Assembly (NCBI GenBank): GCA_910591455.2
Contig: OU342808.1
Location: 17,563,121 to 17,627,120, forward strand
DNA from: Pholis gunnellus
Lineage: Eukaryota; Chordata; Actinopteri; Perciformes; Pholidae
DNA length: 64,000 bases
Reading direction: 5' to 3'
In this document: piece after piece, positions 1-11,798 of the stretch
Position numbering within the stretch: the stretch's first letter is position 1
Layout: every line of letters begins with the position of its first letter
Position numbers and translations under genes: made by a program
Notes under the pieces: model-generated
What the model was told of the DNA's origin: nothing
The model's input: the letters and a program-made list of their open reading frames with translations, nothing else
The model's database searches: none

Positions 1-38
1 TTTGGGGGTTCCTCACAACTCTGACTCCTCCGTTTCAG

Positions 39-2805
39 ATGAAGAAGTTGGCAAGAAGACAGCAGCAACAACAAGAACAACAGAATTCTCAGAGACTTGG
101 CCAAGGTACGAGACTGTACTTACTCTGCACACACAATGGAAGATCATTGTCTCAAAGCTCTGTCTCTGGGAAACTATTTAGTATCTATGTATTCACATTT
201 TTCTCTTTCACCTTTTCTATCTTTTAAAGCCCCATTTCACTCTCTTAGTTTGCTTATTGTTGTTTCATTTTGTTGTGTGAGCTTCGCCGTGCAGAGTTTG
301 ACACTAGAAGGGAGAAAGTTTATCCGTGCTTACTTTAAATCTGAGTTCAACGCTTACGTACGAGGAAAATAACAACTGGAAGAAAATCATGGTGCAGCAT
401 GCAACTTACACAATGCAGAAGAAGGAGTCGATGTTATTTCAATATATTTGACCTGAAACTGTTTTCAGACACAAATTATCATTTAAAGCAGAGATTTTTT
501 GATGGGTCATCAAACATGTCAGAAGGGAGTCTTTAAGCGTTTTGTATCCCAGCAATATATTGTGTTAAATGTTGACATCAAGCTAGTTAGAAGCCGTACA
601 TGAGGGCTTCTTTTGTTGTCTGCTAAACAGCAATATCATTGAAAACACAGAATCAGAAAATATGAGCTACATTCTGTTAAATGCATTTGTGAGAAAAGAG
701 TTCACAAATTCAATAATTGCTCTCAATAACAGATTACGCATATGTCAAAGTGTAAACAAGAACACTAAACATCAAAAGCAAGTTAGAGAATCTGTCTGGA
801 AGCCAAAAGAAAAGAATGGCAGACGTCATTCTGTAAAGCCACTGCAAAGGAAAGTGTTGGGGGGGGGGGGGGGGGGGGGGTGAAGCCACAAGAGTTTTGT
901 GTCTTTCTCACAAGTCAGTTAGCCAAGAGCAGTGTGTTTGTGAAGGGGGAATTGTGGGAGAAGCCACAGGAAAGACTACTGTTGGTTTCCATGGAAATAC
1001 TAACAGAGGCAGCTAAGCAATCCAGGTATTCGGAGGGTATTGTGTCTGTCGTACAAGAACCAGAACTCAGACATTTCATCTTATCAAGTTTTTGCTCTGG
1101 CAGGAGTGCAGCACAAAAATAAATTCAGATTTAGGTGAGTTTGAAGATCTAAAATTGCCCGGTACGAATGGGAATCCCACGAAACATGTCCTTACTGTTA
1201 ATGCTCTCATCATCATTGTTTTCTCCTGTTCAGCCTCACATTTCTGCATATTGTGCGCAGCTGCATTTACATTGTGCAGACCAAGTTTGTTTTAAATGTA
1301 TTTATTTTATTTTTTACATTTCCTGTAATGTTTTTCCCCGTTTGCTCTCTTTGCCTTGCAGAGGTGATGTCCAATCGGATGGAGGGGATGATGAACTCCT
1401 TCACACCGCTGGCTCCGCCGCAGCAGCAGCTGGTCGCCATGGATCAGAACGGTTACAGTACAGACCCGTTCCAACAGGGACTCACCCCTCCACAGATGCC
1501 CGGGGACCACATGAACCCATATGGTGAGCATCCACCTACTCCCCCCCCACCCACACCCCTCTACCCAAAAAAAAAAAAAAACCCACACACCCACTCCTGC
1601 TCTAAAAACACACACATGCCTGTCCCTTGATCAACCTCATAGCTCCCTAGTGTGGGACATGTGTTCAGGCCACAGCTCCCCTGATTTAAGCCGCTCACAG
1701 AGACGTACGAGCAGCTTCTCCTCCCACATGAGATAACACACGCACGCTCGTAAGCCTTTGGGTTTTGAAGTTTATTTTCAAATCTGTTTAATATGGTTTT
1801 AACTCTCCGCCTCCACCTCTGAGACATGCCCTGTTACTGATGATGTTTTCCAATGGTGGTAAGAACATGTGGTTAGTGTGGACAGCTTGAGATAAAGTGC
1901 TATCCAGACCACGATCGAGGGTTGTGTGAGCTAATGAATCAATATGGGAAAACAACAAGTCTCTGATTTCTGTGTGATGCAGGAAAGAATTAAAATGCAA
2001 AGGAGGGGGGGAATGAGTCAATCAAGTGTTAGTCCACAGGATGTAACTGGAATAACACATTTCTGAGTGATGTCCTCAACAGGCCCCAGAGGGACCGTTT
2101 CCCGAAGTTCATAACTTCCTTATAATTTGCCTCCATTTAGTTCATCTCGGTAGTAAGAACCCAAATCCCCAGTCTCATCACTCCTTTGGTTTGGGGAAAA
2201 GAACAATATTGGCAAGGCATTAAAAGATATGTCTCAAAACACTGTCCCCATTTTGTGCAACACTATCATTAAGATCCAGAGTGTAATAAAGTTAACTATT
2301 CCCTCCAGAGAAATAACATGTTGAGGTTTTATGAAAGGCGGAAGCGGCTGCTATTAACCAGATCTTTTAGGAGGATGCCCCTTGTTTACATGCTCCCTCA
2401 TAGACCGCAATTGTCCCAGCGAGGGCAGCAAAAAGTGAGCTTTGATATCGAACAAAACAGCTCTCCCAATTGTGATGACACACAACAGCCGTTTCTCAAA
2501 GTGACTATTAGTAATTATAATTTCCCAACGCTGCTATAAATCTCAAATACAAGATTGCATTGATTTTACAGTCAGAGTGGGGTGCTGTTGCGTGTTTTTT
2601 GAATGACGCAACCGAAAACCTGACGGCTATCTCCGTATCGTTCACAGGTAATGATTCTGCATTCCATGACATAGACAGCGACACGTCTTTAACCAGCCTC
2701 AGCGACTGCTTCATGGCATCGTCGGATGTCAACTCCATGCAGGCCCGCGTGGGGAACCCCATCGACCGCCTCTACTCCATGCAGAACTCTTACTTTGCAT
2801 CATGA
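39..2805 (+). CDS. lmx1b: LIM-homeodomain transcription factor Lmx1b, C-terminal part (three exons; 5' part outside window)
   Basis: Lmx1b is a nuclear LIM-homeodomain activator needed for dorsal limb/fin, kidney, eye and midbrain-hindbrain or serotonergic development (known of the family). Coding exons are 39-105, 1362-1523 and 2648-2805, joined in phase 1 at both junctions with GT-AG borders, giving the last 128 residues and a TGA. The first exon starts with MKKLARR, the tail of the homeodomain, followed by a Gln-rich run ending NSQRLGQ. The second carries PLAPPQQQ and GLTPPQMPGDHMNPYG. The third carries DIDSDTSLTSLSDCF and ends NPIDRLYSMQNSYFAS. These blocks match vertebrate LMX1B rather than LMX1A. 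LIM domains and most of the homeodomain lie upstream of the window. Teleosts often keep two copies (lmx1ba, lmx1bb), and the C-terminus alone does not tell me which this is. Confidence 0.97.
106..1361 (+). other. lmx1b: lmx1b intron (antepenultimate/penultimate coding exons)
   Basis: This is the intron between the Gln-rich exon and the next one. The donor is GTACGAG right after CCAAG, and the acceptor is a pyrimidine-rich stretch ending TTGCCTTGCAG. It holds a 22-G homopolymer at 859-880. I see no other gene in it; short open frames here have no recognisable content. Confidence 0.9.
859..880. repeat. 22-base poly-G run
   Basis: An uninterrupted run of G lies inside the lmx1b intron. Runs like this are length-unstable and can form G-quadruplexes; the exact length may also be a sequencing estimate. 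Confidence 0.95.
1524..2647 (+). other. lmx1b: lmx1b last intron
   Basis: The donor GTGAGC follows CCATATG, and the acceptor TCGTTCACAG precedes the last exon. A C-rich then A-rich low-complexity stretch lies at about 1536-1600. No gene is seen in it. Confidence 0.9.
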
Positions 2806-3835
2806 AAGAGAGGAGTGAAGCAAATCATCAAAGAATAAACTGCCCACCTCAACCTAAAGAGCGATGGCCGGGAGTTTCCACACCAACACGGACACTACAG
2901 AAGAAACCTTGCAGTAACTCCTGGTTATGTGCTGAAGCTTACTCAAAGATAGTAAAACCACTTGATGTAGGACAGTGACGATTCCTGGGGAAAAGACTTA
3001 AATATTGTTAGAGATTATTCAGTAGGATTGCTTATCTGTCACAGGAGATATTAGTCTTTTCTTTGGTCACGTAAAGAAAACAAGTAGATACTGAAGCCAC
3101 TGATTACACTCTCTCAAACCAAATGACACAGTGAATTTATACAGTGCATGATCAATTGTAAACTAAAACTTTTGGTAAGCCCCGCCCCTTGGTTAAGATG
3201 TGGTGTTTGGACTGTTTCTTCTTTACACTACATGGATTTCCATGTTCACCGTTAGCATTTTGATCACTTTCTATAGGTTTAGATATTGTGTTAATAGTAA
3301 ATAGGTGCAGCATGTCTGCAAGAGTGACTGTACATTTGTGTATGTATGAGAGTTTGTGGTGAGAAAGGATTGTTTAGAGGAGAGAAAAAAAGGAGAATTT
3401 GTTGGACAAGTAGGATCAGTGAAGTGTAAATACTTTCCCCAGGCAAATTGGATGTGCATGTTACAAAATGGAAAGCATTCTATTTATTTAACTATAACAG
3501 GCTCTTGAAGGTGCATATTAAACATGAAAAGCTTTATTTAAAAAAAGGAGAGCATTTTTTTTTTCGTTGAGCAATTAGTGAGTTCATGAGTATCTCAACT
3601 CATCTGTATGCCTTTTTAATATGAAGATTAACCCTTTTGTTTTGTTTTTTCTTCAGCCAAGCTGTAAATGAGCAATGTTGCTATTTATTTCGTACAGACC
3701 ATAAACCTTTTGTTGTCATTGTCATATGTGCATTCTCAAAATGTTAAAGTTGCTAAATGACCAAAGTTGACTGGTTTGATGAATAAACAATGTCTTTCTC
3801 CTGATAACATTAAATAAATGCCATTCAGTGATCAT
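2806..3835 (+). other. lmx1b: lmx1b 3'UTR with two poly(A) signals
   Basis: Sequence after the TGA runs about 1 kb without a further exon signal. AATAAA hexamers lie at 3782-3787 and 3813-3818, so cleavage is expected at about 3800-3840. The end is inferred from the hexamers only. Confidence 0.75.
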
Positions 3836-3973
3836 TCTAATGGTAACATGTTAAAGTCCCAAATATCACCTGTTTAAATGTATTCTCAACTAATTACACC
3901 AGGATTTGTTAGCCATGCTCGCAGTGTGGCTCTAAGGGAAACGGTATCGGCCTGTTGGTCAGTATGCTTTAAT

Positions 3974-4318
3974 TAAAGGACCAGTGTGTAGGATTAGGCG
4001 GCATTTAGCAGTGAGTTTGCAGATTGCATCCAACTGAATACTACCCCTCTGCTCACCCCTCCCTTTCCATGTATGCCGGAGAACTACGGTGGCCTTCAGT
4101 TAACGTAAAAACGTGAAAGACTCTCTGGAGCCAGGGTTTATCTGTTTTGGGCCACTGCAGAAACTCCGTGTCGAGGTCCCCACTCCCTGCGTAGATATGA
4201 TGTGCTTATTCTAAGAAAATGCAACAATTCTTATTTTGAGACGATTGCACACTAATGAAAACATAGTCATGAATATTATATTAATGAATCTCCCTAAATC
4301 CTACACATTATTCCCTCA
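3974..4318. mobile_element. Non-autonomous DNA transposon relic with GGACCAGTGTGTAGGAT termini
   Basis: The left end reads AAAGGACCAGTGTGTAGGAT. The right end, CTAAATCCTACACATTATTCC, is its degenerate inverted copy. The interior has the layout of a short repeat I recognise as abundant in percomorph genomes. There is no coding capacity. The superfamily is not assigned. Confidence 0.65.
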
Positions 4319-4530
4319 ATTATTGGATGGATTGCCACAAAATGTGGTACAGACATTCATGGTACCCAGAGGATGAACCCTAATGATCCCCTGACTTTTC
4401 ATGTAGCACAAATATTTTAGTGTGACAAACGACGGGGAAACTCGCGACTCTCCCATCAAGCGCACCGTGTGTTTAGTGGCACGGTAATTAGCAAATATAA
4501 GTATCAGCATGTTATTATTGCCGAACAAAA
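4319..4530 (+). repeat. Dispersed fish repeat, 'TGGATGGATTGCCA' type
   Basis: This begins TTGGATGGATTGCCACAAAA and contains the GGTACAGACATTCATGGTAC and CCTGACTTTTCATGTAGC blocks, directly abutting the preceding element. It belongs to a high-copy fish repeat whose other end carries TTAGCATGCTAACATTTGC. A copy in the opposite orientation lies at about 7,850-8,070. Confidence 0.55.
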
Positions 4531-7500
4531 GAAATGCCTCACCGAGCCATTAGCGTTCAGCACATTCTGTTATATCATTTCAGGGGTTGACCTGATATTC
4601 ATTGGAAGCTTGTAATCATTCCATTACATAACTTGAGTATAACTTGAGTACACCTTGGCAGAAACATCTACATGTAGTTAGGGTGAGGTCGGAGAGAAGT
4701 GCAGGTGACATACAAATACAGCTGCACGACTAGCGCACCAACCCCACCTATAACCTCAGGGCGTGCGGGGCGGCTTCTTGGAAGTGCCATCTGGGTGCTT
4801 CTTCATTTCTCTGACAGCTCCTCAATGTGGCCAGGCAAGCTTCCACCCACTGTCTGCGTAGTCACATGACCACACAGATAAACAGTGCATTTATTAGGTT
4901 ACTATGACTCAATATATTCCTAATGTCATACTCATGACAGGGTTTAATAATCTTGGCTGCTATGCCTGAGCAGACGGAGCGCATGAAATTGTCAAATTGT
5001 GAGCAGTGTGTTTTATATACACATATATATGTATATATACATACTATCAAGTCTTCAATCTGACAGCCAGGTGTTGGACGTGTTGGCAAGGTTACACTGC
5101 CATTTATCTTCACTTTTGTGTGTGCATTCGTGCATACGTGTGTAACCATGAGCGGGACTTTTGAGAGCAATGGTCGGGTTTACGTCAGGTTTCTAGTATA
5201 TATATGTGGATTAAAGCATGAAAGACTGAGTAAACAGATGCGACAAAGGCTCCCATTTACAGTAAACATGGATGGGGCTGCTACGCACACATTGTGTTTG
5301 CACGGGATAGACGGTACAATTGGTTTGAACCTCTCCCTTTTCAGGGCAGGCCAGGTGAGCTTACAGCGAGGTGTTTATGCGTAGATGAGGACAGAAGGCT
5401 CTGCTGCTGACATTGTAGTGAAAATGTGAGAGTAAACCCTCAACAACCACACATTTCCCCACAAGATGTTTTTTCTAAAATATCTTTGTTCTTATTTCTG
5501 TTCAATTTTATACGGTCCTGTAATTAATGGAGTTATAGAAAAATGTATTATTTTCACAATAATATAGGTAAATACAAGACTCCAGTCACTCACTTCTGAC
5601 ATACAATGAACATTTCCAGGATAAAAACACAACAAAACTTATTTTAATTGAGGCCATCATAAGAAAGGGGAAGAAGGTACGATGGCAGATCATCAGGTCA
5701 AGAAACCCAAACAAACAGTCAAAACAGATTTTATGACTCTATTAACCATTTCTTTACCAATAATTAATCAGACCTCTACTCTGGGTAAACAGCATTAGTT
5801 GGAGTAGTAAATACAAAAATACATTTTACTCGGGATGCATTTTATTCACCATTTATACCTCAGTTCAAGCCTCCAATTTGCCCAACAGTAAAATATGAGC
5901 GAATATAACCAACGTCACTGCTTGTTCGCTGGCACTTGGGCGTGAATCGGCCAAAGACGACAATTAGAGGTTGAGGTAAGTGTGGCCTCAATATGAAAAC
6001 AGTCTTGCTGAAATTCGAGCTAAAGACACACACACACAAACTCACGGAGAGTTAAGAGTCGGCCTTCAGTAAACTGTTCACACATTTACTCTTCTGCCAT
6101 TCTGGCACCTCATAGGAAATGAGCCTAGAGACAATATTTTCATTAGATAACCCAAATCCTGAAATTTTCCACCTGAGACACAATTGGACGCTTGTGATTT
6201 ATATTTTCTCTTAACTGTTAGCTTCTCCTGCCCTGCCCATGAACAACATACGGAGCTGGATTTGTTATTCGGGGTAATTTAAAGACAGATTCTCAGCAGC
6301 CGCCCCATAAAAGCACAGCATGACCTAAAACAGTAGCAGGAGAGTAAGCAACAAGGCTGCATGTCCCACCATCGCTTCATCACACTAAATCAGTCAGGGA
6401 GCGACTCATTCAAACCATGCAACACTTTTTGAAATGCCTATTGCTTTAAATTGACTGTACTTATAATTGGCATTCCAAACTGTCATTTCTCAACATCACA
6501 TTTATAACAGACTGATATTACAGTTTTTATTAAACAAACCAAGCCCAATTAATTGTTGCTTTGCAGGGCCAAAGACACTCAGACGTTTGTGGGTTCAGTA
6601 CAGTCTAGATTTCTTCTCATGATTTCACAGAGTTCACAGGAGTTCACAGCGAGTCCCCAGTGGGAACGGGGGGGGGGGGGATTTTTGGGTGTTTTCATTG
6701 GGCATTTTCCATGGCTAGTGGTTAATTGTTAAGGGAGATTTTTAACCAACGTCTGACACATATTCTTTGAGCCTTGAGGGCTTGTGCATAATCAAATGAC
6801 AGACTAAGCTGCGGTTTCGACCATAGAAAGAGGTCACAGCCAAACATCCAAGCAAGTCCTCACAGCAGATTCTTGCTTTATTGTGTCAGTCAGCAGCACC
6901 AAACACTGCCGCGGTATGAGGCATTGTCTGCATGCTACAGGTCCAACAGAGATGTAGTAACAGTAGTTTACTGTTACATTATTGAACCCACAGTAGGAAA
7001 CTATTTAACTGAAATACCACAAGTGATTCAATACAGACATTTGGACACTAGTCATAGAGGAGAGTGCAATGGCAATACACAAAAACATGTAAATAATAGC
7101 ATTACAAGAAAGCCACAATTCAAAGGTTCAGGTGCAGACTATTACATTTATTCCTCATGTCCAAGAACAAACGAACATTTGAACCTCTGGACATTTCTGG
7201 GACTTGTAAATGTTTTTTTTCACCTCTTACTTCTGTTCCTGTGCTGAGAAAAAGATGGTGTGGGATTCACCTCTCAGCGCCCAGGGGTGCAGATAGAGCC
7301 CTGGATAGGGCTCAGTAATCCCCACCACTATTGGAGCCCATCTGTTTTGGTTTTCATTTTTCTGCATTATTAGTGCTTATTGGTACATGGACTAGGAATG
7401 TATCCAGGGTGTTTGAAGTCAAGGAGGAAGGTGATGCCAGGGGCATTAGTTGAAGGAATGATGACCTTAAGGTCTAACACAAGCCAGCACTCCTAACCTC

Positions 7501-7849
7501 CAGGAGCCTCTCCCTTGAAGCTGGAATCCAAGTCCTGCACTCTTGTCTGCCTAAGACGCCGTGGATTTTGCAATTTGCCAATTCATCTGGCAATTGAGTA
7601 ATTTCGTAGTCATGACGGTTTCTGGTATGATGATGTACAAAAAAAACTCTGATGATACGAGTCTCATAATCAAGTCAGTGATGAAAAAAATACCACAAGT
7701 GTCATTTGGGGTCTTTCCTAGAAAACTAGTTTAATAAACTATTCTACGTAAACTATAACAACTTTTATGTTTCCACTTCATTATCTGCTACAACTGATCT
7801 GTGTCCTTATACAAAGTTTATTACAGCAAGAGGAATAGATAAAAGATGC
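4531..7849. other. Intergenic, no gene seen
   Basis: Only short open frames without recognisable content are found. There is an alternating TATATACA stretch near 5,010-5,050 and a poly-G run at about 6,668-6,680. The rest is unique AT-rich sequence. Confidence 0.6.
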
Positions 7850-8070
7850 TCTTGTTAGGCTGTACTTCGGCACAGTGGTACTTTGAGCTAAACGCTAACA
7901 TCAGCATGCTAGCATGCGCACAATGGCAATGTTATGATGCTGATGTTTAGCATGTATTCACCATGTTAGTTAAGCGTGTTAGCATGCTAACATTTGCTAA
8001 TTAGCGCTAAACACAAAGCGCAGCTGGGGCTTATGGGAACGCGATTAGTTTTGCAGGTCCTCAGAACTTT
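7850..8070 (-). repeat. Dispersed fish repeat, 'TTAGCATGCTAACATTTGC' type, reversed copy
   Basis: The block contains GAGCTAAACGCTAACATCAG, GCATGCTAACATTTGCTAAT and GATTAGTTTTGCAGGT in the order expected of the reverse strand of the repeat at 4,319-4,530. It is non-coding. The many TTAGC/GCTAA units come from the element and are not a regulatory cluster. Confidence 0.6.
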
Positions 8071-10833
8071 TAATAGCAAAGTGTATAGATTGGTACTATA
8101 AGGCCCTCAAAGAAATTAAACTTCCAGCAAACATTCTAATTGTCCAAGAAACCGATTTTTGCTTTTATAATCACTGCATCAGCTCAAGGCTGTGCAGTGG
8201 TGTAATGCTGCAGAGCAGAATCTTCATGCTGTCCTTTAGCTCTAGAAGAGGAGTGTGTATGCTCCCAAACACATGTGATTCAATAAGCACTGAATAACAA
8301 CATAGATCCATCAAACTCTACTCGTATGAAGAGTGATTGGTAATTAGTACTGATATGTTTTGCACTTCTTGACATGCGCAGCCAACAGATACCTTGTTAA
8401 GCTTTGTTATAAGTATTCCTCGTCTTAAATTACGTTCTGGCAAATGGAAGGCATTGTACAAGCTAACTTTTGTTCTTCGGCTCGTGTAGCATGGGCGTGC
8501 ATGTCAAACCGGAGCACAGAATTAAATCTGTCACTGAGGCAAATAAAGGCAGCAATCATATTAACCGCAAGAGTTGGAGGAGAGTGCACAATGCAGTTCA
8601 GATTACTGGGCAATTTAATCGTGTCAATAAAGATCCCTTTTTACGTGTGTTACTCCTCTTCCCCAAAACATTTTTGCGTATAAAAGAGAAATGTTATCTT
8701 AGCTTGTTAAAGTTTGAATTCACAGTAACTCGTTTTATTTCTGTCTGGAAGAACTTGTAGAGGAGAGGAGGCAGTCTCTTCTGGCTCACACACATGGCTT
8801 AAAAACTTTACCTCTGGATGTGGGACACGGTGCAGGACAAGGTGAGCCCTGAGCTGTACGTTTAAGCCCTGGATGTTTCGACAGAACTCACCTGTGAGGC
8901 TCAATAAATCACTCGCAGTGTACGCTCGGAGTAGAGCGTGGACAGTAAATCTGAAAGTCAACAGCCAGTGAGGGCTTAACCAAACTGTTAGGAATTCTGT
9001 ATTTGGCATATTTCCTGTCATGTATGCCCTATTTACTATATACCCCAATGACTCCAATTTCTGGACGCCATCAATGACTTATACAACATACATTTGCTCT
9101 GAAAATATAGCTTGACCTCTGTCCTTCAGCTTGAAAGCTACACCTTCTGTTTGTTTATATAAATTAGATCCAATTTAGTGATTCCCAGAGATCCTTATAA
9201 AACTGTAAATCAGTGTCTGGTGAGTGCTGCACACTATTGCACAGAGATCATCTAATGACCACTGGGCCACATTTGACCTCCTGCATGACCCGTTCTAACT
9301 TGATAATCAGTGTTTTCAGAAGACAGAGGTCGGTGCTACTCTGCCCTGGTGTGACCTTTTTCATTGTAGCAAGAACCAACATGATTATCAGTTCATCACG
9401 ACAATTATAATCCATAATGTTACATATGAATATCATTTGTCAGTCGTGTCTTTCTGTCCAAACCCCCCCCCCCCCCCCAACCCCCACCCCTAGAGACGGA
9501 GCTCCTCTAATAGAGCTTTGATTTGGAGTGCATTGATTAGCCTCAGGACCTCCTCCAGTTAACAGCAGACAATCATCCTTTGTCCACCGACCCGGCCTTT
9601 TGGTGTGTTTTTGACAGTTTTATTATAAGTACTAAAACAGCCCAAATAAACCTGCTGACAAACAGCCTCCTCTTGCTAGCTTTTCAAAAGGTTAGTAAAT
9701 TTCACCATATGGATTTCTTGGTGTCTCTCCCAAATGTCACAGCTTAATTATTAACTGTGGGGCCATTTTGGAGAGAGATTTGCACCTTTACAATATTGTT
9801 GTTCCTGGTGAGGTTAAGTGTTGAGAGTGCAAAGAAGGCTATTGTCCTTCCTCTGTGTTTAATGAAGATGGATTTAGAGATGAAATGTAGGGTGTAATAA
9901 AGACAGCGTGACCTTTAAGGCCCTGCCACAAGTCGAAAAACACACTGATGGTTTAAACAGACAAATAAAATGCTTTAAGTTAAAAAAAAAAAGAAGGTTT
10001 TCACTGATTGGGAATTTAACTGAGCGGAGCTACAACATATTTAATCAGAAATAGATATTTATTACGTATTTGCTGTCATTGAACGCCTTACTGTAATTGT
10101 TCAGTGAGAGTTTTTTTCTCCTCTTCGATGGATCGATGAGCTCTAACTCAAGATTATAACCAGTCATGAGCGCCTAGAGGTTGTGACCTCCCAGTGTGGC
10201 CGTTATGAGTAAATATTGATTACACTACAGTCAGTCAGCTAAGTGGAGCCTCCAGAGCAGAACACAGCCGTGTACTGTGGTGTTTTTTGAAAGAAGTAAT
10301 ATCTGGCCTAATCCCAGCCTCAGCCCTGCCCTCGCCCCAGCCGGTGCACTTCTCTCTGCTGTGCATATCAGCATGCGCTGCACTGTGCCGGGCTCAGGTT
10401 TCTCAGAGCTCCTGCTTGGTGAAGTCAGACCTTCGCGACGGCGCGTCTGAATAGGCTCCTGAATCTTGAAGTCCTCGTGCTCTGGGCTTCCTCGGGGCAC
10501 CGACTGGCCCGGACTCCTGAGATGGTATGGCAGTATCTGAGTTCACATGTTCCTCGCCCCCACCTTCATACATGTCATCAGACTGGCTGCGCCCGCCTCA
10601 ATGAAGGCTCTCTGTTGACTTCCTCTGCTGACAAGCGAGACGTGACCAGCTCCATGGCGTTGAGCGCTAACCACTGAGCAGCGCCTTGAAATAGAATAAG
10701 TACAACTCTGTTATGGAATATTTTACCTTGCCAAATTCATGATATATCCCATACTGTGGCTTTCTCTATTAAATAGGCTCTTTCTGGGAGCGGGCAGTGA
10801 CGTTTGATTCATATGCAAGAGATTATGAATAAT
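8071..10833. other. Intergenic, no gene seen
   Basis: No supported exon is found. A poly-C run lies at about 9,463-9,490. The remaining sequence is unique, and the open frames are short and unconvincing on both strands. Confidence 0.6.
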
Positions 10834-11798
10834 TTAAAGGAATAGTTTGACATTTTGGGAAATGCCCTTGTTTTCTTTCTTGACAAGACTTAAATGAGAA
10901 GATTGATACCACTCGTCTATTATAGCAACCTCCTCCCAGCTTTTCTAAAGCTCACTAATTAATGTATTACTTCTAGTTTGTTTTATCTGCAGTGTAAACA
11001 TGGCAAGTTGAAAGAAAATCAGCGGAGCCTTTAAGCCGCTGCTACGCAGATTTTGTTATGTCGGCAACACATTCTCAGTCCCTACTCGTGAAATAATGAC
11101 GCTTGGTCAGTGGTTCTATGTCTCGACTATGAAACTCTAGGTAACTCGCTATATAGTGTCATTTCTGGACGTTTCAGGAACGCCATGTCAGTTTCCGCTC
11201 GTGTCTTTTCATAATAAACTTCCAATGTTGGTTAACTTGTTTTTATGTTCACTTATGTAACAAACGTACTTGGTTCGGCTTTCGAAGATTGTGGTTTGTG
11301 ATAAAATAAGGTCATTTTGTTACAGAAAATAATTCGTTTCTTGTGAAGTTGACTTGGTTTCACACAGGACACTAACAGCTGTCTCCTGGGTGAAAGTCCT
11401 GTGTTTGTTTGACCCATCCTGCCCTGTGCATGCTTTCTGGCTCTTCATACTACATGAATTGCTTGAATTTTTAATACAGACACGGATGGGTTTACATTGG
11501 AACAAGTAGCCTGGGGCGTCTCATACAGATGTAAAAGGGTACGTCAGTATCAGACGCTGTGGGCCATTGACCAAGCGTCAGTATTTGATGAGTTGGGAGT
11601 GAAAACGGGTTGCCTTCGGACATGACTAGGCTAGCTGTTCCTCCTTTTCCCAGTCTGTAAGCTAAGCTAAGCTAACCAGCTGCTGGCATTAACATTATAT
11701 GTAACAGACGAGTAGAACAGATAGGAGAGCGATATCAACCATTCTCGGCAAGAAAGTGAATAAAATATTTCCAAAAATGTCAAATTATATGGCTTTAA
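10834..11798. mobile_element. DNA transposon relic with long inverted termini (about 965 bp)
   Basis: The left end runs TTAAAGGAATAGTTTGACAT and continues to a segment reading GAGAAGATTGATACCACTCG. The right end, ending AAATGTCAAATTATATGGC, is a diverged inverted copy of the whole 80-90 base terminus, including CTTTCTTGCCGAG read in reverse. TTAA flanks both outer ends. The internal part near 11,340-11,420 (GTGAAAGTCCTGTGTTTG) looks like a second repeat nested inside. No intact transposase frame is present. Confidence 0.65.

Noticed and set aside
7880..8010. Dense GCTAAC/TTAGCATGC words resembling a regulatory cluster
   Set aside because: The order of words matches a dispersed fish repeat also found inverted at 4.3 kb.
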